Shown: piece after piece, positions 1 through 13,060 of the stretch
Layout: each line of letters begins with the position of its first letter
Numbering within the stretch: position 1 is the stretch's first letter
Origin: Scleropages formosus
Taxonomy: Eukaryota; Chordata; Actinopteri; Osteoglossiformes; Osteoglossidae
Reading direction: 5' to 3'
DNA: 64,000 nt
Assembly: GCF_900964775.1 (NCBI RefSeq)
Contig: NC_041813.1
Coordinates: 27,981,105-28,045,104, forward strand
Program-made: the position numbers and the translations under genes
The notes under the pieces: generated by a model
Told to the model about the DNA's origin: nothing
Database searches by the model: none
What the model saw: the letters and a program-made list of their open reading frames with translations, nothing else

Positions 1-1405
1 GGTCTCGAGTGACTTTCTTCCTCACGAGAAACAAAATATAACAAACGTAAGCCAGGAATAGTGGAAGTGGCACATATCTCAATCTTGCCAGCTGGAGAGA
101 AGGGTTGACCTGAGGCCTTGGTTTTCTGTGGGACTGCATGTATGAGACCAACTGATCATGGGAGAGGGTTAAGAGACGGATTACTTGGATCATCAGTGAA
201 GATATCTTTCTAATTGTTTTTCTTCTCATCCCTTTTTTGTTATTTTTTTGAGGCACAGTGGGGAGATGGTCAAACAAGCCATTGCTCCCCAGAGCTGTAC
301 ACCTCATGGCATGAGCCATGTGAGGGTTGACACTCGGTCAGCATCGCCAGTCCGGCACTCACTTGAGCCTAAGAAGACCCATTTAGACGTTCAGCTCGCG
401 CTTCAAAAGGTCCTTTTGAAATGAAGGGACTTTTCTGACCCAAGCAGCAAACCCTTCAGTCGCCTAGAGGTGTTGGAAAACACTGGCAAAACATAAACGG
501 AGACTGGAAAATAATTTGACTCCTAGAAGTGAGACTATGTGCAGGACCTTCCAAAATTCATCACATGGACAAAACCCACAATTTTAGAAACGGCAAAGAC
601 TTTATTATGCGCTTAAAGCTTCAAACCCTTTGTTTTTCTTGTGGAAGTGGTTGATACTGAGCATGTTGTTTTCTGTCTTTTTTCAGCTTTGCACAGGAAA
701 TAACTGGTTTGGCATCATTGTCAAGAGGCCAGTGCTGTAGCGATGTCGACGTGCACTCCCTGCCTAGTCGCTTGCGTGCTGGATGCCTTTGCAGTAAGGC
801 CAGTGTGCCTCTCATTCAGCTCAGCCATGGGGTTCGGTTGGGGTTCATGGGAGCAGTGGCTCTTATTTGCTCAGTACTAGTTCGGAAGCCTCAAAAATAA
901 TGCCCTGCTTCTTTTCAGTTGATCGGAGAAGAATTCTAAACGTACGTTTTGGTGTAGACCAGCATTTGGAGGTGGAGGTGAAGGTAGGGAAGTGTCAGCA
1001 AACTGATGAATGAAAAGCAGTCACAGCGGTTGCGATCCACAACGAACTTGTTTGGAGTCGCAGCGAAAAGTTCTAAATCGGCGCGTAGGCGTTAGGGCCT
1101 CACTTTCCTGGTGCGGTTTAGGGTTATAAGTTCATTTTTGCAAACATCGTTTAGACTTTATACTTGCACATTTAGGTTGAGGGGTTATACTTCCTGACTA
1201 AGGTAAGTTTTTAAAAAGTTTGGCTCCCAGCATTGGAACTTTTCCCGGATCTGTATGAGATCTAATTATCGTGGTGTTTTTTGAATTGTGGACAGATCGG
1301 ACATCACATGGGATTTCTTCTTCGATCATGCGTTTATTATCACGGACCTTTGGAATGACCTTCCTCTGGCTCACATGTTGATGCCCAAACTCAGGAAAGA
1401 CTGTA
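1..1405. other. No gene recognised
   Basis: I see no coding exon, RNA gene or intact repeat here. Open frames are short and resemble nothing I know. The stretch is AT-rich intergenic or intronic sequence upstream of the receptor gene. Confidence 0.6.
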
Positions 1406-1415
1406 TTCGATCCTT

Positions 1416-1451
<36 letters not shown>

Positions 1452-1662
1452 TTTCAGAACCGCTTGTCCCATACGGGGTCACGGGGAACCGGAGCCTACC
1501 CGGCAACACAGGGCGTAAGGCCGGAGGGGGAGGGGACATACCCAGGACGGGACGCCAGTCCGTCACAAGGCACCCCAAGCGGGACTCAAACCCCAGACCC
1601 ACCGGAGAGCAGGACTGCGGTCCAACCCACTGCGCCACCGCACCCCCTTCGATCCTTATTCA
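1406..1662 (-). mobile_element. tRNA-derived SINE with 15-bp target-site duplications
   Basis: Read on the minus strand, the element starts with a tRNA-like head: an A box (TGGCGCAGTGG) and a B box of the GGTTTGAGTCC type. A conserved body follows, and the element ends in a (GT)n tail, seen here as a CA run at 1421-1450. The identical 15-mer TTCGATCCTTATTCA flanks it at 1406-1420 and 1648-1662, so both ends of the insertion are defined (element 1421-1647). Intact flanking duplications suggest a fairly young copy. The body matches the copies at 5640-5846 and 10096-10297. The family name is not certain. Confidence 0.9.
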
Positions 1663-4600
1663 TTTCTCTGTAATACAACCCTGTTCTGCATGAGCTTTTT
1701 CGTAGTGCCTACTGAGGAAACACTGGTTGCTCCTTGCTGAAAATACTGCATTTGTGATTGCACAAAGCAGACGCTACCTTTTGTTTCTCAGTGCCTCCGT
1801 GTGTCTGTGCGCGTTTCCAGAAGCGAGCTTGACCCCAGTTCTCCAGAATGGGTCTTGTGGTAAATGAAAAGGTGACATTATGCTTGTTTTCTGGGTCCAC
1901 AGGTGACCTGGTGTTCACATGGAGGAGCAGGCGATGGTACAGACGCACAAATAAAGAGTCCTTTTCCTACACGTGTGTGAAATGACACGTTTTCCGCCAC
2001 GACGTGAAGATGAGCTGCTGCACGAGGGTGGTTTTGTGGTTGTTAAGTAGCGCGTTTCCATGGTTTGCTGCAGTTCTGGACACATCTCCTTGGAGATGAG
2101 GTGGGGCTAGTTGGTCTTCGGAGCCTCCCGCTAAAACATGGTGGATTTGTCCATGTGAGACACCTGATGGTGCTGCTAGCTGGAACGTTCTGGAACTGTC
2201 AGTCCTCTTCTTCACAAGGGTCACACATTCGTTCATTAGTGTTGTTCGGTTTCACTTACAGTGATTTGTCAGGGTTTATTGTATTTATAGGTTGTGAGAT
2301 TGTGCTTCTGCTTGTACTCGTTACAGCCATGTGTTCCTTGCTTTCATCAGTTTGTTATATGAGACACAGATGCTTTCGTTCACGACAGTTTTGCTACTGC
2401 TGTGGTATGTATTGGTGCCGTTGCGGACGTGCTTTTAAACGAAACTGCTTCCAAGAATTACGGCAGGATACGCAGAATCCACTTATTACTGCAGTTAAGG
2501 TGGTGCGCTCCTGTTGGTACGGTGAAGTTGGGTCTTTGCTCAATTTGTTTCCAAAATCGTTTGACGGTTTCCTTGGTCCCAGGCAGCGCGATGAGCTGAA
2601 TTGATTCTCTGAGAGTACCTTTATGCAGGAGGTTTTAACCCTTCGCTGTGATCGCCGTTTGCAATGGCTCTGTGTAGCCACAAATGGGTGTCTTTTTGGT
2701 TATGAGATGAACAGAATGGTTGGTCACTCGAGTCGTGGCCTTAAAGTGTCTTTTTGATCGATGCCCGTCACGGTATCTGTCGGCTTCTGTCAGCTGTCCA
2801 TTATGGAGCTGCTACCAGCAGTTGCTCAAGGAGATGGGTGACGGAAAAGAGAAGGGCACTTGACCTGAGCAAAGGGGTACGAGCACACCCAACATCTAGT
2901 TCGGTTGCAGTGTTTCTCGGGTACTAGTGCCACCAAGTGGAAATGAACCAGTCAACTGAAAGGAGATTGAAAATTTATGCGAGGAGTCTTGAAGGGGTTA
3001 GTTTGAAGCCACAGATAGATAGCTGTGTGTGTGTGTGTGCGCGTGTGTGCGCGTGCGTCCTTGTTCTTGCTTAGAGCCATTACTTCTTGTCTCCTTGTCA
3101 CACTGAATCATATTTACCACCAGGCAACTGGGGTCCGGTCTGATGAGACGAGTGATGATGTGTCCAAAATAAAATTCATCCTTTGGTTGTCAACATGACT
3201 CTATGAATGTTTTCCTTACGTTTGCCGAAAAAAAGAGAAAAACTGTCTTTTTCTGCATCTTTATGCGCTGCTAAATGAATTGCTGCTCAGACTCGTATCC
3301 ATTGGTGATAACTGGTGGATAATCAAAGGGAATGAGAATAGACCAATTTCTAGAGCATTTGCAATAATTGAGAAGATTACTGGGAAAAAAAAAAAAACAA
3401 ACATCAGCTAAATGAATGTTTTCTTTTATAATCATGCTCTAAGTAAGGTCATGCTCTAAGGTCTTGCAGAGTATTTTAATTTATTAGCGCTGTACCCGAG
3501 ATTATAAATAAACTGGGAAACATCTGTATTGCTAGCCTTTTTTTTCCTACTCATCAGGGAACGTGACTTTGGAGCTGCGAATGAAATGCAAGCAGGACTG
3601 CAAGTCTGTATTTTGTTTTTAAGTAACCTGCTGATATCAGACCCTCCCACAGTGACTGACAATTACCCTTCGGAAAATGTACGGGGGGTCGTGCGGGGCC
3701 TGCGTTTGTTATTGAGCCCCTGTTCCATCGTCCAGCCGTTGCACGGCTCCTGAAGCCCGTTCTTGGCAGTGGAGGCAGAACGACTTCACAAAACTAAACA
3801 GCGTGTCTCTAATGAGGCTTTTTGGGTGACAAAGCCTTCCAGGAATTCTGCTGCCCCCCTCGCCGCCGCCACCACCGTCACGTGCTGCGGATTGAGATTG
3901 GAAAGTCACCGGAGGTAGCACACAGCGAGTACAGTAGTGAAGTCTGTCGAGGATTTGCAGATTATCCCTGCTGTTTTCTCGGTTAGATGGCTCCGGCCGG
4001 TAATTCGGCCCGGTAATTCTTCATTCAGTCACCTCTCCACTCCCACCCACCCGGCTTTTGGGACGCGTGTGTGTGCGACAGAAGAAGGTGGAGCTCTCAA
4101 ATGAGCCTACTGCCCTAACATCTCATCGGAGCTCTTAAAAGTGTGTAACAGATCCGCCGCCGTTGACCCCTCTCTGCCAAGCCTGCCCGTCCATGACATC
4201 AACGGGAGCTGCTGCTTTAGTTCTCTTCCCCCCAGTGTGCCTCTTTGATGACGGAGTAATGATATTAGCAGCTTCCTCTGCGTTCGGGATCAAAACGCTG
4301 CAGCCACTTTAGTTGGCTCTTGAGAAGGAAGTGTGTAATGACACGAGTCCAAATGAAGGCAAATTAAACAAAAGCGGCAGAAGACCTAGTGGCAGCCCTC
4401 ATGCAAAAGTGAAACTATGAAGAAAGGTCTTCACCTGAACTTGGTGTTTGTAGGGGTGGTTGTGTAGTGTCGTCTGTCCGGGATGATGCAATCACCAGCA
4501 TTCAGAGCTGTTTATGATGTCTCAAGTTGCTGGACAAGGAAGATTTGAAAGACATACCCTGTGACACCGGGGCTACGGTTAAGAGGCCTCCATCCGCTGG

Positions 4601-5629
4601 TTGACCGTTTTCCCCATGAGTGATGGCTGTTTGAAGGGATGCGGGCCCCTGTAACACGCTCTTCTGTCCCCACGTCTGGAGGATCCTCGCTGTTTGCGTG
4701 GCAGGACGCTACCTCCTAAGTTGGGGAGCGACACGTCTGTGGAAGTCATTAAGAGAGATCCAGGGAGCGCCATGCGCTCGCTGCTTCCTTCAGAGTCCGG
4801 CAGGGAGCGTGAGGCCCAACCCGGACCAGAACCGTGGCAGTTGGAAACGGGTTTGGCGGGGAAGCATCTTCGAACCCTGCAGATGTCTGATTCTGCCTTG
4901 TCTGCCGCTGCTCTTTTTTGAACAGGCAGTCCAGGGTAAAGTCAGAGTTCTGGTGTAAACGGCATGTGTTCCCACCAGTGCCAAGCGGGACGTCAAGCCA
5001 GCACATTCCCAGCATTCCAGTCTGTCAGTGCTGCTCTTCTCAGGGAGATGCACATAAAAACAGCACCGGGGGGTCAACTCGCCATACTTTCGAGTAGACT
5101 TCCATATCTGCGGCTGCTAGCCAAGCGAACCTGTTCGATCGCCGATTGAATATTGATTGAACATAGATTATTCCTCCTGCTCGTCCACGAAAGGGTTGCT
5201 GTGAGATTGAATATTATCCCGTGAACGTGGAGACGGCTGTAAATAACCCTCTTCTCTCTCCATCCGACCTCCAACCAGCCTCCATCCCCACACCTCTTGG
5301 ATGTTTGAAGAGACAGTCGAGGAGGCGTTTTTTTAAAAAAGTAATCCAGACGTGACTCAAGCAGTATTAGACTAGTGCAGGATTGTCCGTGCGGTGTCAG
5401 GCTGCAACACAGATGTTTTGGGGGAATACATTGCAGGAACTTTCTCTAGCACACTCCTGTAGGTGTGCACAATAATATTATCCAAAACTGTAAGCAGATG
5501 TTCTCCAATATGATCTACAGGGGGTGAGCGGTTAGGCAGGTTCCATACTTATTCTTGTACACTGTCTAGGTACTGGCTCTTCAGCACAAGGGCGTCTCAC
5601 TAATTTGTTAGACTAGGATCCCTTCGGTG
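1663..5629. other. No gene recognised; short GT/GC run
   Basis: I find no convincing exon. A mixed GT/GC microsatellite lies at about 3024-3054. The frame at 2065-2604 is open for 179 codons but looks like chance. GC-rich stretches around 3840-4330 could hold conserved noncoding elements, which cannot be judged from one sequence. Confidence 0.55.
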
Positions 5630-5856
5630 AGCTCATATCTCACACACACACACACACACAATTTTCAGAACCACTTGTCCCATACGGGGTCACGGAGCCT
5701 AACCCGGCAACACAGGGCGTAAGGCCGGAGGGGGAGGGGACACACCCAGGACGGGACGCCAGTCCATCACAAGGCACCCCAAGCAGGACTCGAACCCCAG
5801 ACCCACTGGAGAACAGGACCGTGGCCCAACCCACTGCACCACCCCAAGCTCATATC
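5630..5856 (-). mobile_element. tRNA-derived SINE, second copy, 10-bp target-site duplications
   Basis: This is the same family and orientation as the copy at 1421-1647. The CA run at the left is the 3' tail, and the tRNA-like head lies at the right with a B box of the GGGTTCGAGTCC type. AGCTCATATC repeats at 5630-5639 and 5847-5856 and bounds the element at 5640-5846. It is slightly shorter than the first copy in the segment next to the tail. Confidence 0.88.
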
Positions 5857-5959
5857 CAATTTTATTATTTGTTCATTTAGCAGGAAAAGCTCACACTGTT
5901 TGTACGCTAAGCTACCTCAAATCATTTATGCTTTTATACTGCTGGGTGTGTTTTTGCTG

Positions 5960-6290
5960 GTGCGGTGCAGAGCAAGCTCCTTGTTCATCGGTTCAGGAGT
6001 GAGGATTCGAACCCGACCCTGCGATTGCAAGACGGAACAGCCAAACGCTACACTGCATTCTGCCCGCACATTTGCAGCACGCCCAAAGCTTCGGTTCTGC
6101 AGCGCAAGCACGTCCGCATCTCTTTAACGTAGCGGGTAGGGAATGGTGCCGGTTCAAATCCCGCTGCACGTACCGTAGAGGAGAGCACTTAGCCCAGATT
6201 GTCCCAGTAAAATTCCCAGCTGCATGTAACTAAAAATTTCAATTAACTTTGAATTTAGTAAATAAGGTCGTTCGCCTTAGACCCAGGAGC
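5960..6290. repeat. Degenerate tRNA-like SINE fragments
   Basis: Two B-box-like segments occur close together: GGGTTCGAATC read on the minus strand near 5999-6010, and GGTTCAAATCC on the plus strand near 6151. Flanking sequence resembles SINE heads (text such as 'taccgtagaggagagcactta' pattern after the second). No intact ends or duplications are visible, so these are old fragments and the family is unresolved. Confidence 0.4.
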
Positions 6291-9200
6291 GCTCTGCCCC
6301 TGCGAACGGTGTTTAACCAGATCTGTTTCGGCTGTGTGATTTTCAGCTATGCGAATGAGTAAAATGACTATTTTGTATAAACGCGTTAGCCGAGCATTCA
6401 TCTGAGCGACCTCGGTACTTGTTTTGCAACCCCCCCGTGTTAGGAATTTCCACTCTATCGCCGTTCACTTTGACTTGATTTGATTTTGGAATACATCCAC
6501 TTATAATTGGAAGCACTCAGCCGGGCTCCTCTCATCATTTTGTGCAAATAGACATCTGCAGTCCCTAAAGAGCACTACACAATGACAGAATCTGCTGTTT
6601 TCATCTCTGCAGGGGGTTCGAGAACGACCGAGCGCCAGTTTGGTCGGACGATGAAAATAATATTGGCCCTTTAAATCCACATCGGCCTCTTGATGCTTCT
6701 CCGGTGCTCAGGTGTTCCCTGTTATTTTAAAAAAAGAAAAAAAAGTGTCGGTTTAGGTGCGTGTGTTTGTGCCCGAGTTTCCGATGCATCCATTTTAAAA
6801 AGCTGGCATTTGTACACTGTGAAACATTTATTTGTATGTCTTATTTTTATGGTTTGTTGCGCACCTGATGTTGATAGATCCCATGTCTTATATTCCCTGT
6901 CAATTAATTCACAGTTTGTAATGAAAAGGGGTAATTCCTTACCGAGCAAGTGCGCACCCTGCCTGGTGATAAATTTTAACAAGATCAAATATTGCGTGTG
7001 TGTTTCGACAAGGAAATTAGCCCGTCACTTGCGTTCGACAGCGGAAACGTGTTTTCGGCTCTTTAAAATGTAGCAGCACCTGATACCGGCAGGTCACAGG
7101 GTTTGTCGCTTTACTTTAGCGAAATGGATTAATTAGACTCACAATTTGTGTTTTTTTTCCCCTTTTTAATTTCTTGATATTCAAAGCTAATATACATTCT
7201 CTTAGACATTAGAGATACGCTTCAATTGGTGGATCGTACTTTTCATCCAGCAGCAAACGAACAGCAACCTGCGCGCAAACGCGTCCGTCTGGCAGCAACA
7301 TGAGCCAGTGTTTTGGCTCCCGTGTGGCTCCGCCGTTGAGCAGCTGGTCCCATTCAGCTCCAGATGTTCCTCTCCTCCCTTCTCGGACTGCCGCACTGTG
7401 GTCTGAGCTTTAACCGGTAAAGTGTGCGAGCGTGGGAGTTCACAGGCGCGGAAGACGGAACCCGAATGATTGTTGGTGCAGATGCCTCCGCCAAGGACAG
7501 TGTGCCGACAACATCGTGTTCCCTCGGTGTGTCTTCCACCCTTCCCCCTGATGACTCCCGTCGTGATAATGGCATTGCCAGCGCTTTCGTGCCAAAGAGC
7601 TTACAGTTTTACACATGTATGCAGCTGTTCCCCCCCCGGCTCCTGCTCAAGGGACCTACAGCAGGGTCCCTCACCATGACTTGAAACAGCAACCTTCACG
7701 TGGGGTGTTTCCACTTGACAGCCCATTGACCCCAGCCATCCACATTCCCCTGCCAGCGCGGTAAAGAATTGCTTCCTTCCACCGAGGATGACTGAAGGTC
7801 ACTGCTCAGACAGGGAGTAGCTGTAGTTTCTTCCTACTGGTGGTGTCAGTAATCTGCATGGACCAGGAGAACATGCAGGAGTTCCTGAGTCTATAAATCT
7901 CGTTTCTTAGCCCCAGGTAGGTCACTCTGCAAGTGTACCCGAGTCGTCGGGATTAAACGTAAGAGCTTTTTTGCCACAGCGCAGCTGTCGGATAAGTAGG
8001 GTTCACTCTCTCTCCCCCTTTTTTTTTTTTTTTTTTTCTTCTTTTCCCCAGGATCTGCTCGCTGATCATTGACCATAATCGTAAGTGGTCCCACCGGTGG
8101 CACAAGACGCAGTTTCGATGTGATGCTGAGCAGCTGCGGGATAGAAATTGATACCTTTGCTCTTTTACTCCTTTTCCTGTTCTACATTGGCTCACGGTGG
8201 AGTTGAGACTGGGAGCTTGCTTCATATGCCTGATGTTTTGCATTAAGGATGAAGGCCTCATAAATCAGTTCTGAACCTCAGCACTAAACAGGGCCAGTGG
8301 AGATTTAAGCCCTAATTCTTTTAAACTAAATATTGTTTTTGGATGGACAAAGGTGTATGTGAAACCGCGGAGTGTATGACCATGTGAGTGAGTTGTTTTG
8401 ACTTTGTGTATTAGAGTAAATGGGACAATGTGTTTGTGTGAATGAATATATTGACAGAACGCAGAACAGAATTAATGTTAATTGCATTTCCTTCACTTTT
8501 TCCTGTCCTGGAGTTTGTTTGTTTGCGGAACGAAAGAAGCCGCCAGTAGGATGCGCTCAAGCAGAGTAGAACATAACCACCTTCATCCAACAAACTTCAG
8601 CATCCCTTATAGCTTGTTGCTGGTGTTTCTAAGCGTTGGCGATCGATGGCATGACCAGCGTGGCACGTTTACGGGACGAATTTTTCAGCGATCCGAGCTG
8701 AGCAGGATTTCGTTGAAGTATTTTTAATTTGCGCCTTTTATATATGTTTCGACTCTAATGAGGTTCAGCGTTAATGAAAAAAAATGTAAAAACAATTTTT
8801 ATTTCTTACAGCTGTTGGAGGTTTTTTCAGAACTCAATCAGAGGATAAATTGAAAGACATCTGCAGTGAGTTCCTTTCGTGTCGTGAATGAAACAAATGA
8901 GGAACAGATTCCGGTCCCGATGATGTTTATGGGTTGAGGTACGAATGTGTAGCCTCCGTGGCCAGTGGTTTGCTCGGAAAGTTTGAACCCAAGAGGGTTT
9001 TTACTCAGACGAGGCTGCCTTTCCTCTTGAAGGCCCGTTTCCCAGTATATTACTAAGAATTTTTTACAGCGATCTGTCATATTTGGCTGCCTGACTCAAC
9101 ATTGTACTTGTAATGGTGTTTATTCATTTCAAGCGGTAGCCCGATAATTTAATGTCTGAAGAGGTGAAATAAAATCTTTATTAGCCTAACACTCCCTCCA

Positions 9201-9788
9201 GAAGCTCATTTTCAACTATTTGTCTTCATAAAGCAGTCAGTATCCAAATTTACCTTCCTTTTAGGTTTTTTTTTTTTTTTTTTTTTTTCTTTTTGCTGCA
9301 GGTGGTTCTGGATGTTTCTCTGTTTAAAAATGTCCATGCATGATTTTTCTGCTTCTCCCTGCCAACAGCCTTTTCCATTTATGTGCTCTGAGTGTGTCTG
9401 CATATAGCATACACTTTTCCTGTCTCTTTTAAATCTTCTTGTGGGCTTTTTTCTTTTTATGTGATGCTAACCAAATTTGCTGAATATAGAAATGATTATG
9501 CAGGGGCAAACTGTTTGACAAATACGCACGAGATAGACACATCTTTGACATTACCCTTGGGCACCGGTGGACGGTATTATTATGGGAAATGGAGTAACAC
9601 TAACATTTATTTTTATGGTGAAAGTGGAGCTTCTGAAATCCACAATTAATTCTTTATCTCCTCCGAAGAGAATTTTTAGAAATGACATTTTCTTTGCATC
9701 GGGGGTTCACACTGACTCAAAGAACCCTGTAGCTGTGCTGGAGTACAGTTTAAAATAATGAACCAGGTAAAAGCTAGAAAGCAAACTG
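6291..9788. other. No gene recognised; poly-T runs
   Basis: Nothing coding is supported. Long T runs occur at about 8019-8037 and 9267-9288. Open frames here are short and low in complexity. Confidence 0.55.
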
Positions 9789-9990
9789 GATGGCGGCACA
9801 GCAGGTTGCACTACTGCCTCTCAGGTTCTGTCCTCTGGGTTTCAGTCTGGCACAGTCTCTGTATAGTTTGCATGTTCTGACTGCTCCTGTTTCCTCCCAC
9901 ATCTGGCAGTGTTTCTCAGTTGAACCGGTGACTCTAAATTGCTTGTGGTGTACGTGTGAGATGGGGGGGGTGGGGAGTTGCCCTGTGATG
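9789..9990 (+). mobile_element. Teleost SINE-like repeat, degenerate
   Basis: The sequence opens with a GGCGGCACAGC-type head. It continues with the phrases typical of a widespread fish SINE: a CTGTATAGTTTGCATGTTCT block, a TTTCCTCCCAC block, and CTAAATTGC near the end. The copy is degenerate and has no clear flanking duplication. A related copy on the opposite strand lies at 25382-25576. Confidence 0.65.
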
Positions 9991-10095
9991 TACTTGTGTA
10001 AAAATAAAGTAATAATGACACATTTTTGCTTTTCATTTTTAATGTATATTTATTAAATAAATAAATAATAATTTAAAAAAATTAGTCTTTGGATA

Positions 10096-10297
10096 GGGGG
10101 GTGTGGTGGCGCAGTGGGTTGGACTGGGTCCTGCTCTTCGGTAGATCTGGGGTTCGAGTCCCGCTTGGGGTGCCTTGCGATGGACTGGCGTCCTGTCCTG
10201 GGTGTGTCCCCTCCCCCACCAGCCTTATGCCCTGTGTTGCTGGGTTAGGCTCCAGTTCCCTGCAACCCTGTATGGAACGTGTGTGTGCGTGCGTGTA
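10096..10297 (+). mobile_element. tRNA-derived SINE, plus-strand copy
   Basis: This belongs to the same family as the copies at 1421 and 5640. Its head has TGGCGCAGTGG (A box) and GGGTTCGAGTCCC (B box), and the conserved body ends in a GT-rich tail at about 10278-10296. The last part of the body before the tail is shortened compared with the first copy. A TAGTCT hexamer lies near both ends, too short to claim as a target-site duplication. Confidence 0.85.
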
Positions 10298-13060
10298 GTC
10301 TAGATGTTTACTGAAATGGGAGCCCAGAGACAGAACTAAATCTATCCAGGATTCAACCCACAGGTGTTGATGGTTTCCAAGGATGCAGGCTGAGGCTAGT
10401 TTACTTCATGGTGAAATAGTGCTCTGCAGTAATGCCCTGATTAGTGATTAGGATATATTACTAGAATGCGGAGTGTTAAATGCAACAACTATAAACGTGA
10501 TCATTATAACATGTTTTATTAGGTGAAAGTACAGATCGTCGCACAGCAGTGAACTTTAATGTGCTGACGACTTCGACGTTCTACTTGTAGAAGCTCTTAT
10601 CTTGTCTGCTTTTTTTGTAATTGTTATTATCGTGGCCGTTGCCAAGTTTAAAGCAGCACCCGCGTCAACTTGACGCTTACCAGCTTCCAGCATCCTAACA
10701 CTTGGAGTTTCGCATCCAAACAAAAGCTTTTTTCCACTTGCAGCCCTTTTTCAAACCAAACATGATGGGTAAAAATCTTTGCAAAACAGTGTACACTGCA
10801 GCTCACCATATATGTATTGTGCATGAACTGCACTAAATGATGACCTGAATGTCAGCGATGATGCACTTATGGGTCCTCTTGAGAACTGGAGAGCTGTAAA
10901 GAAACTACAGAGGCAGCCTTAAGTCAGCTGATGGACCAGTAGGTACCACTTTGTGTTCTGTGGTAAATCCTGGTAAAGTGATTGTAATTATAGTTATAGC
11001 CTCGTTCCTTTTTTTTCTGAAGTGCTTCTTGTAATGTCATTCACGAGTGGATGTTTTGACTGCTCTGCCCCTGTGTTGGAAGTGGCTCAGCATCCCTGAG
11101 CTGGACGTGTAAGTTGTGCCAGTCCCTTCCAGTCGAATGGGCCTGATGTCTAGACTAACTTCGCCATTTCTCTGATTGCGAGAAGGTCCAACGTTCAATG
11201 ACCTGGATCCCAGACCAACTCGGAAAGCACGAACGAACCCGTGTATCTCGTCAGACTTGACTCATCGTGTTGAGGCACCTTGAAAGGCACCGCTTTGCGC
11301 ACCTCTTTGTCTTCATGGCTTCTAGGAGAGCAGCTTTCTTAGAGAATTGGCTACCGGTTAATCATCTCGCTATGTACGGTTGCTTTGGATATCGACGTGA
11401 CGGTCCAGTTGTATTGGCATTGCTGTGTTGTACAGTTTCTCGACTTTTTGGTCTAGTTCCATTCAAAGGAAGGGCTTTAAGTGGTACGGTAAGTAGTGTT
11501 TATACCAATAACTAGAGACAGAGTTACAATGTGTTATCGTGTTGTAAGTTATTTTGGTGTAATAAATTGTCTATCGGTAAAAAGGACAAATTTAAGTTTT
11601 AAAAAAAAACACGTACAATGCAACACTAATTTTTTAACAGCTCTGATCAGACACAATGTAGGTGGCATTTGGTTGGTATTGTCTACTTTTATGAGTTCCA
11701 TCTGTTGGAAGGTAAGTTGGTAAGTCCTCTTTCCCTCCTTTACTCCATCGTTAAAGGTTCGAGATGGTGCTGGGCACAGTAAAAGGAGAGGAGATCCAAA
11801 CCCAGACCGTAAAACAGATAGGCAGGAGTGTACAGCTGGCCGATGGACTGCGGACGGTGGCAGGACTTCCCAACTGAACAGGAGGCATAAAGACATGTCT
11901 TATACCCAGTATTAGGCACACTTGATAAGCACTCAGTGAAATTTGAGGAGTGAGTTCTTTGGATTGGGTGGACGAGGGGATAATTCCTTTGAGAGCCTTT
12001 TGGGCTGTGACTGCCGGTCCGGGGGACACTTTGACCGCGTTGTGTATCTTTAGTGCTGGTTCTAGATTGAACATTGCGGAGGAGAAAGCACTTTCTGTTG
12101 TAGCGCTTATAGAGCTCCTAACACCCTTTCCGTGTAGTTGGCAGTTTGTCCACATGTCTGAGCTTTGATGATGTTGCTGGGGATTTGAGTATCAGCTTTC
12201 GGAGCACCTCCACTGTTCTTTATCTGCTGCAAAAAGCCTGCTTTCTATATCCCCTTGCTCACCTGTCGGGAGGGTTTTATTATAATACCTCGCAGTAGGA
12301 AAGCTCTGTAACAAAAGGTCCCTTTTTCCTTTACAACCGAGCACTGTTCTTCTGGGGCCGAGCACTCCCCGCTAAGCCTCATCCTGCCCAGATCACGTTT
12401 AGGGTCCACGGCCGTGGATCTCAAGGGCGCAAGTCACACTCCTGTACCCCACACTGAGCCACATTTTGGCAACGTCGAATCCCAGGTGTCACCAATGAGC
12501 TGCTGAACACTCGTGAACTGAGGTGATGAGGGGTTAATAAACATGAGGGAATGTGATGTGAAAAGAAAGTTCTGGGTACATTGTTGGACCTTTGCCCGCC
12601 ATCACTGGATGGCTGAATATGGCAGCTTACATAGCATCTTCAGCATTATTGAAATGCACCCAGGTACATTTCCATTTATGCTCCTGGATAGCTACCAAGG
12701 CAGTTTACGGTCAGGTCTTTCTCCAGGGGATAGATGTTTTACCTGTTCCTTGTTCTTTTAAAGGCTGGTTAAGCGCTAAGCCGCCCGATGCCCGAATTGA
12801 GTGTCTTTTTCTGTTTCCCTCTTCCCTCTCTTGCCCGCAGTCTCATGTAACCACCTAGTAGAAGTTTTTCTAAGATCATGTAGCAGCTGATTTGTCAGAG
12901 GGATTTTAGGTGGAGGAATCCCTTTCCTGGACACCTCTTTCCTTATTTGCTCCTGACTGAGTGGAGCCATCGCCTCCACTGAAGCATTAAAATGTTCTCA
13001 TCCTCTCTTACCGTCCCTGGTGTGGAATTTCAGCTCCTCGCCATAGACTCTACAAATGAA
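10298..13060. other. No gene recognised
   Basis: No coding exon or RNA gene is supported. Open frames of 115 codons at 11549-11896 and 134 codons at 11751-12155 on the minus strand show no family resemblance and no codon-like composition. Confidence 0.5.

Noticed and set aside
1421-1647. tRNA gene suggested by A and B boxes on the minus strand
   Set aside because: It is the head of a SINE: body, GT tail and target-site duplications are present and no cloverleaf can be completed. The same holds for the heads at 5640, 10096, 13746 and 15889.
2065-2604. 179-codon open frame with hydrophobic and Cys-rich parts
   Set aside because: No recognisable family, no splice signals or promoter context, and composition like the surrounding noncoding DNA.
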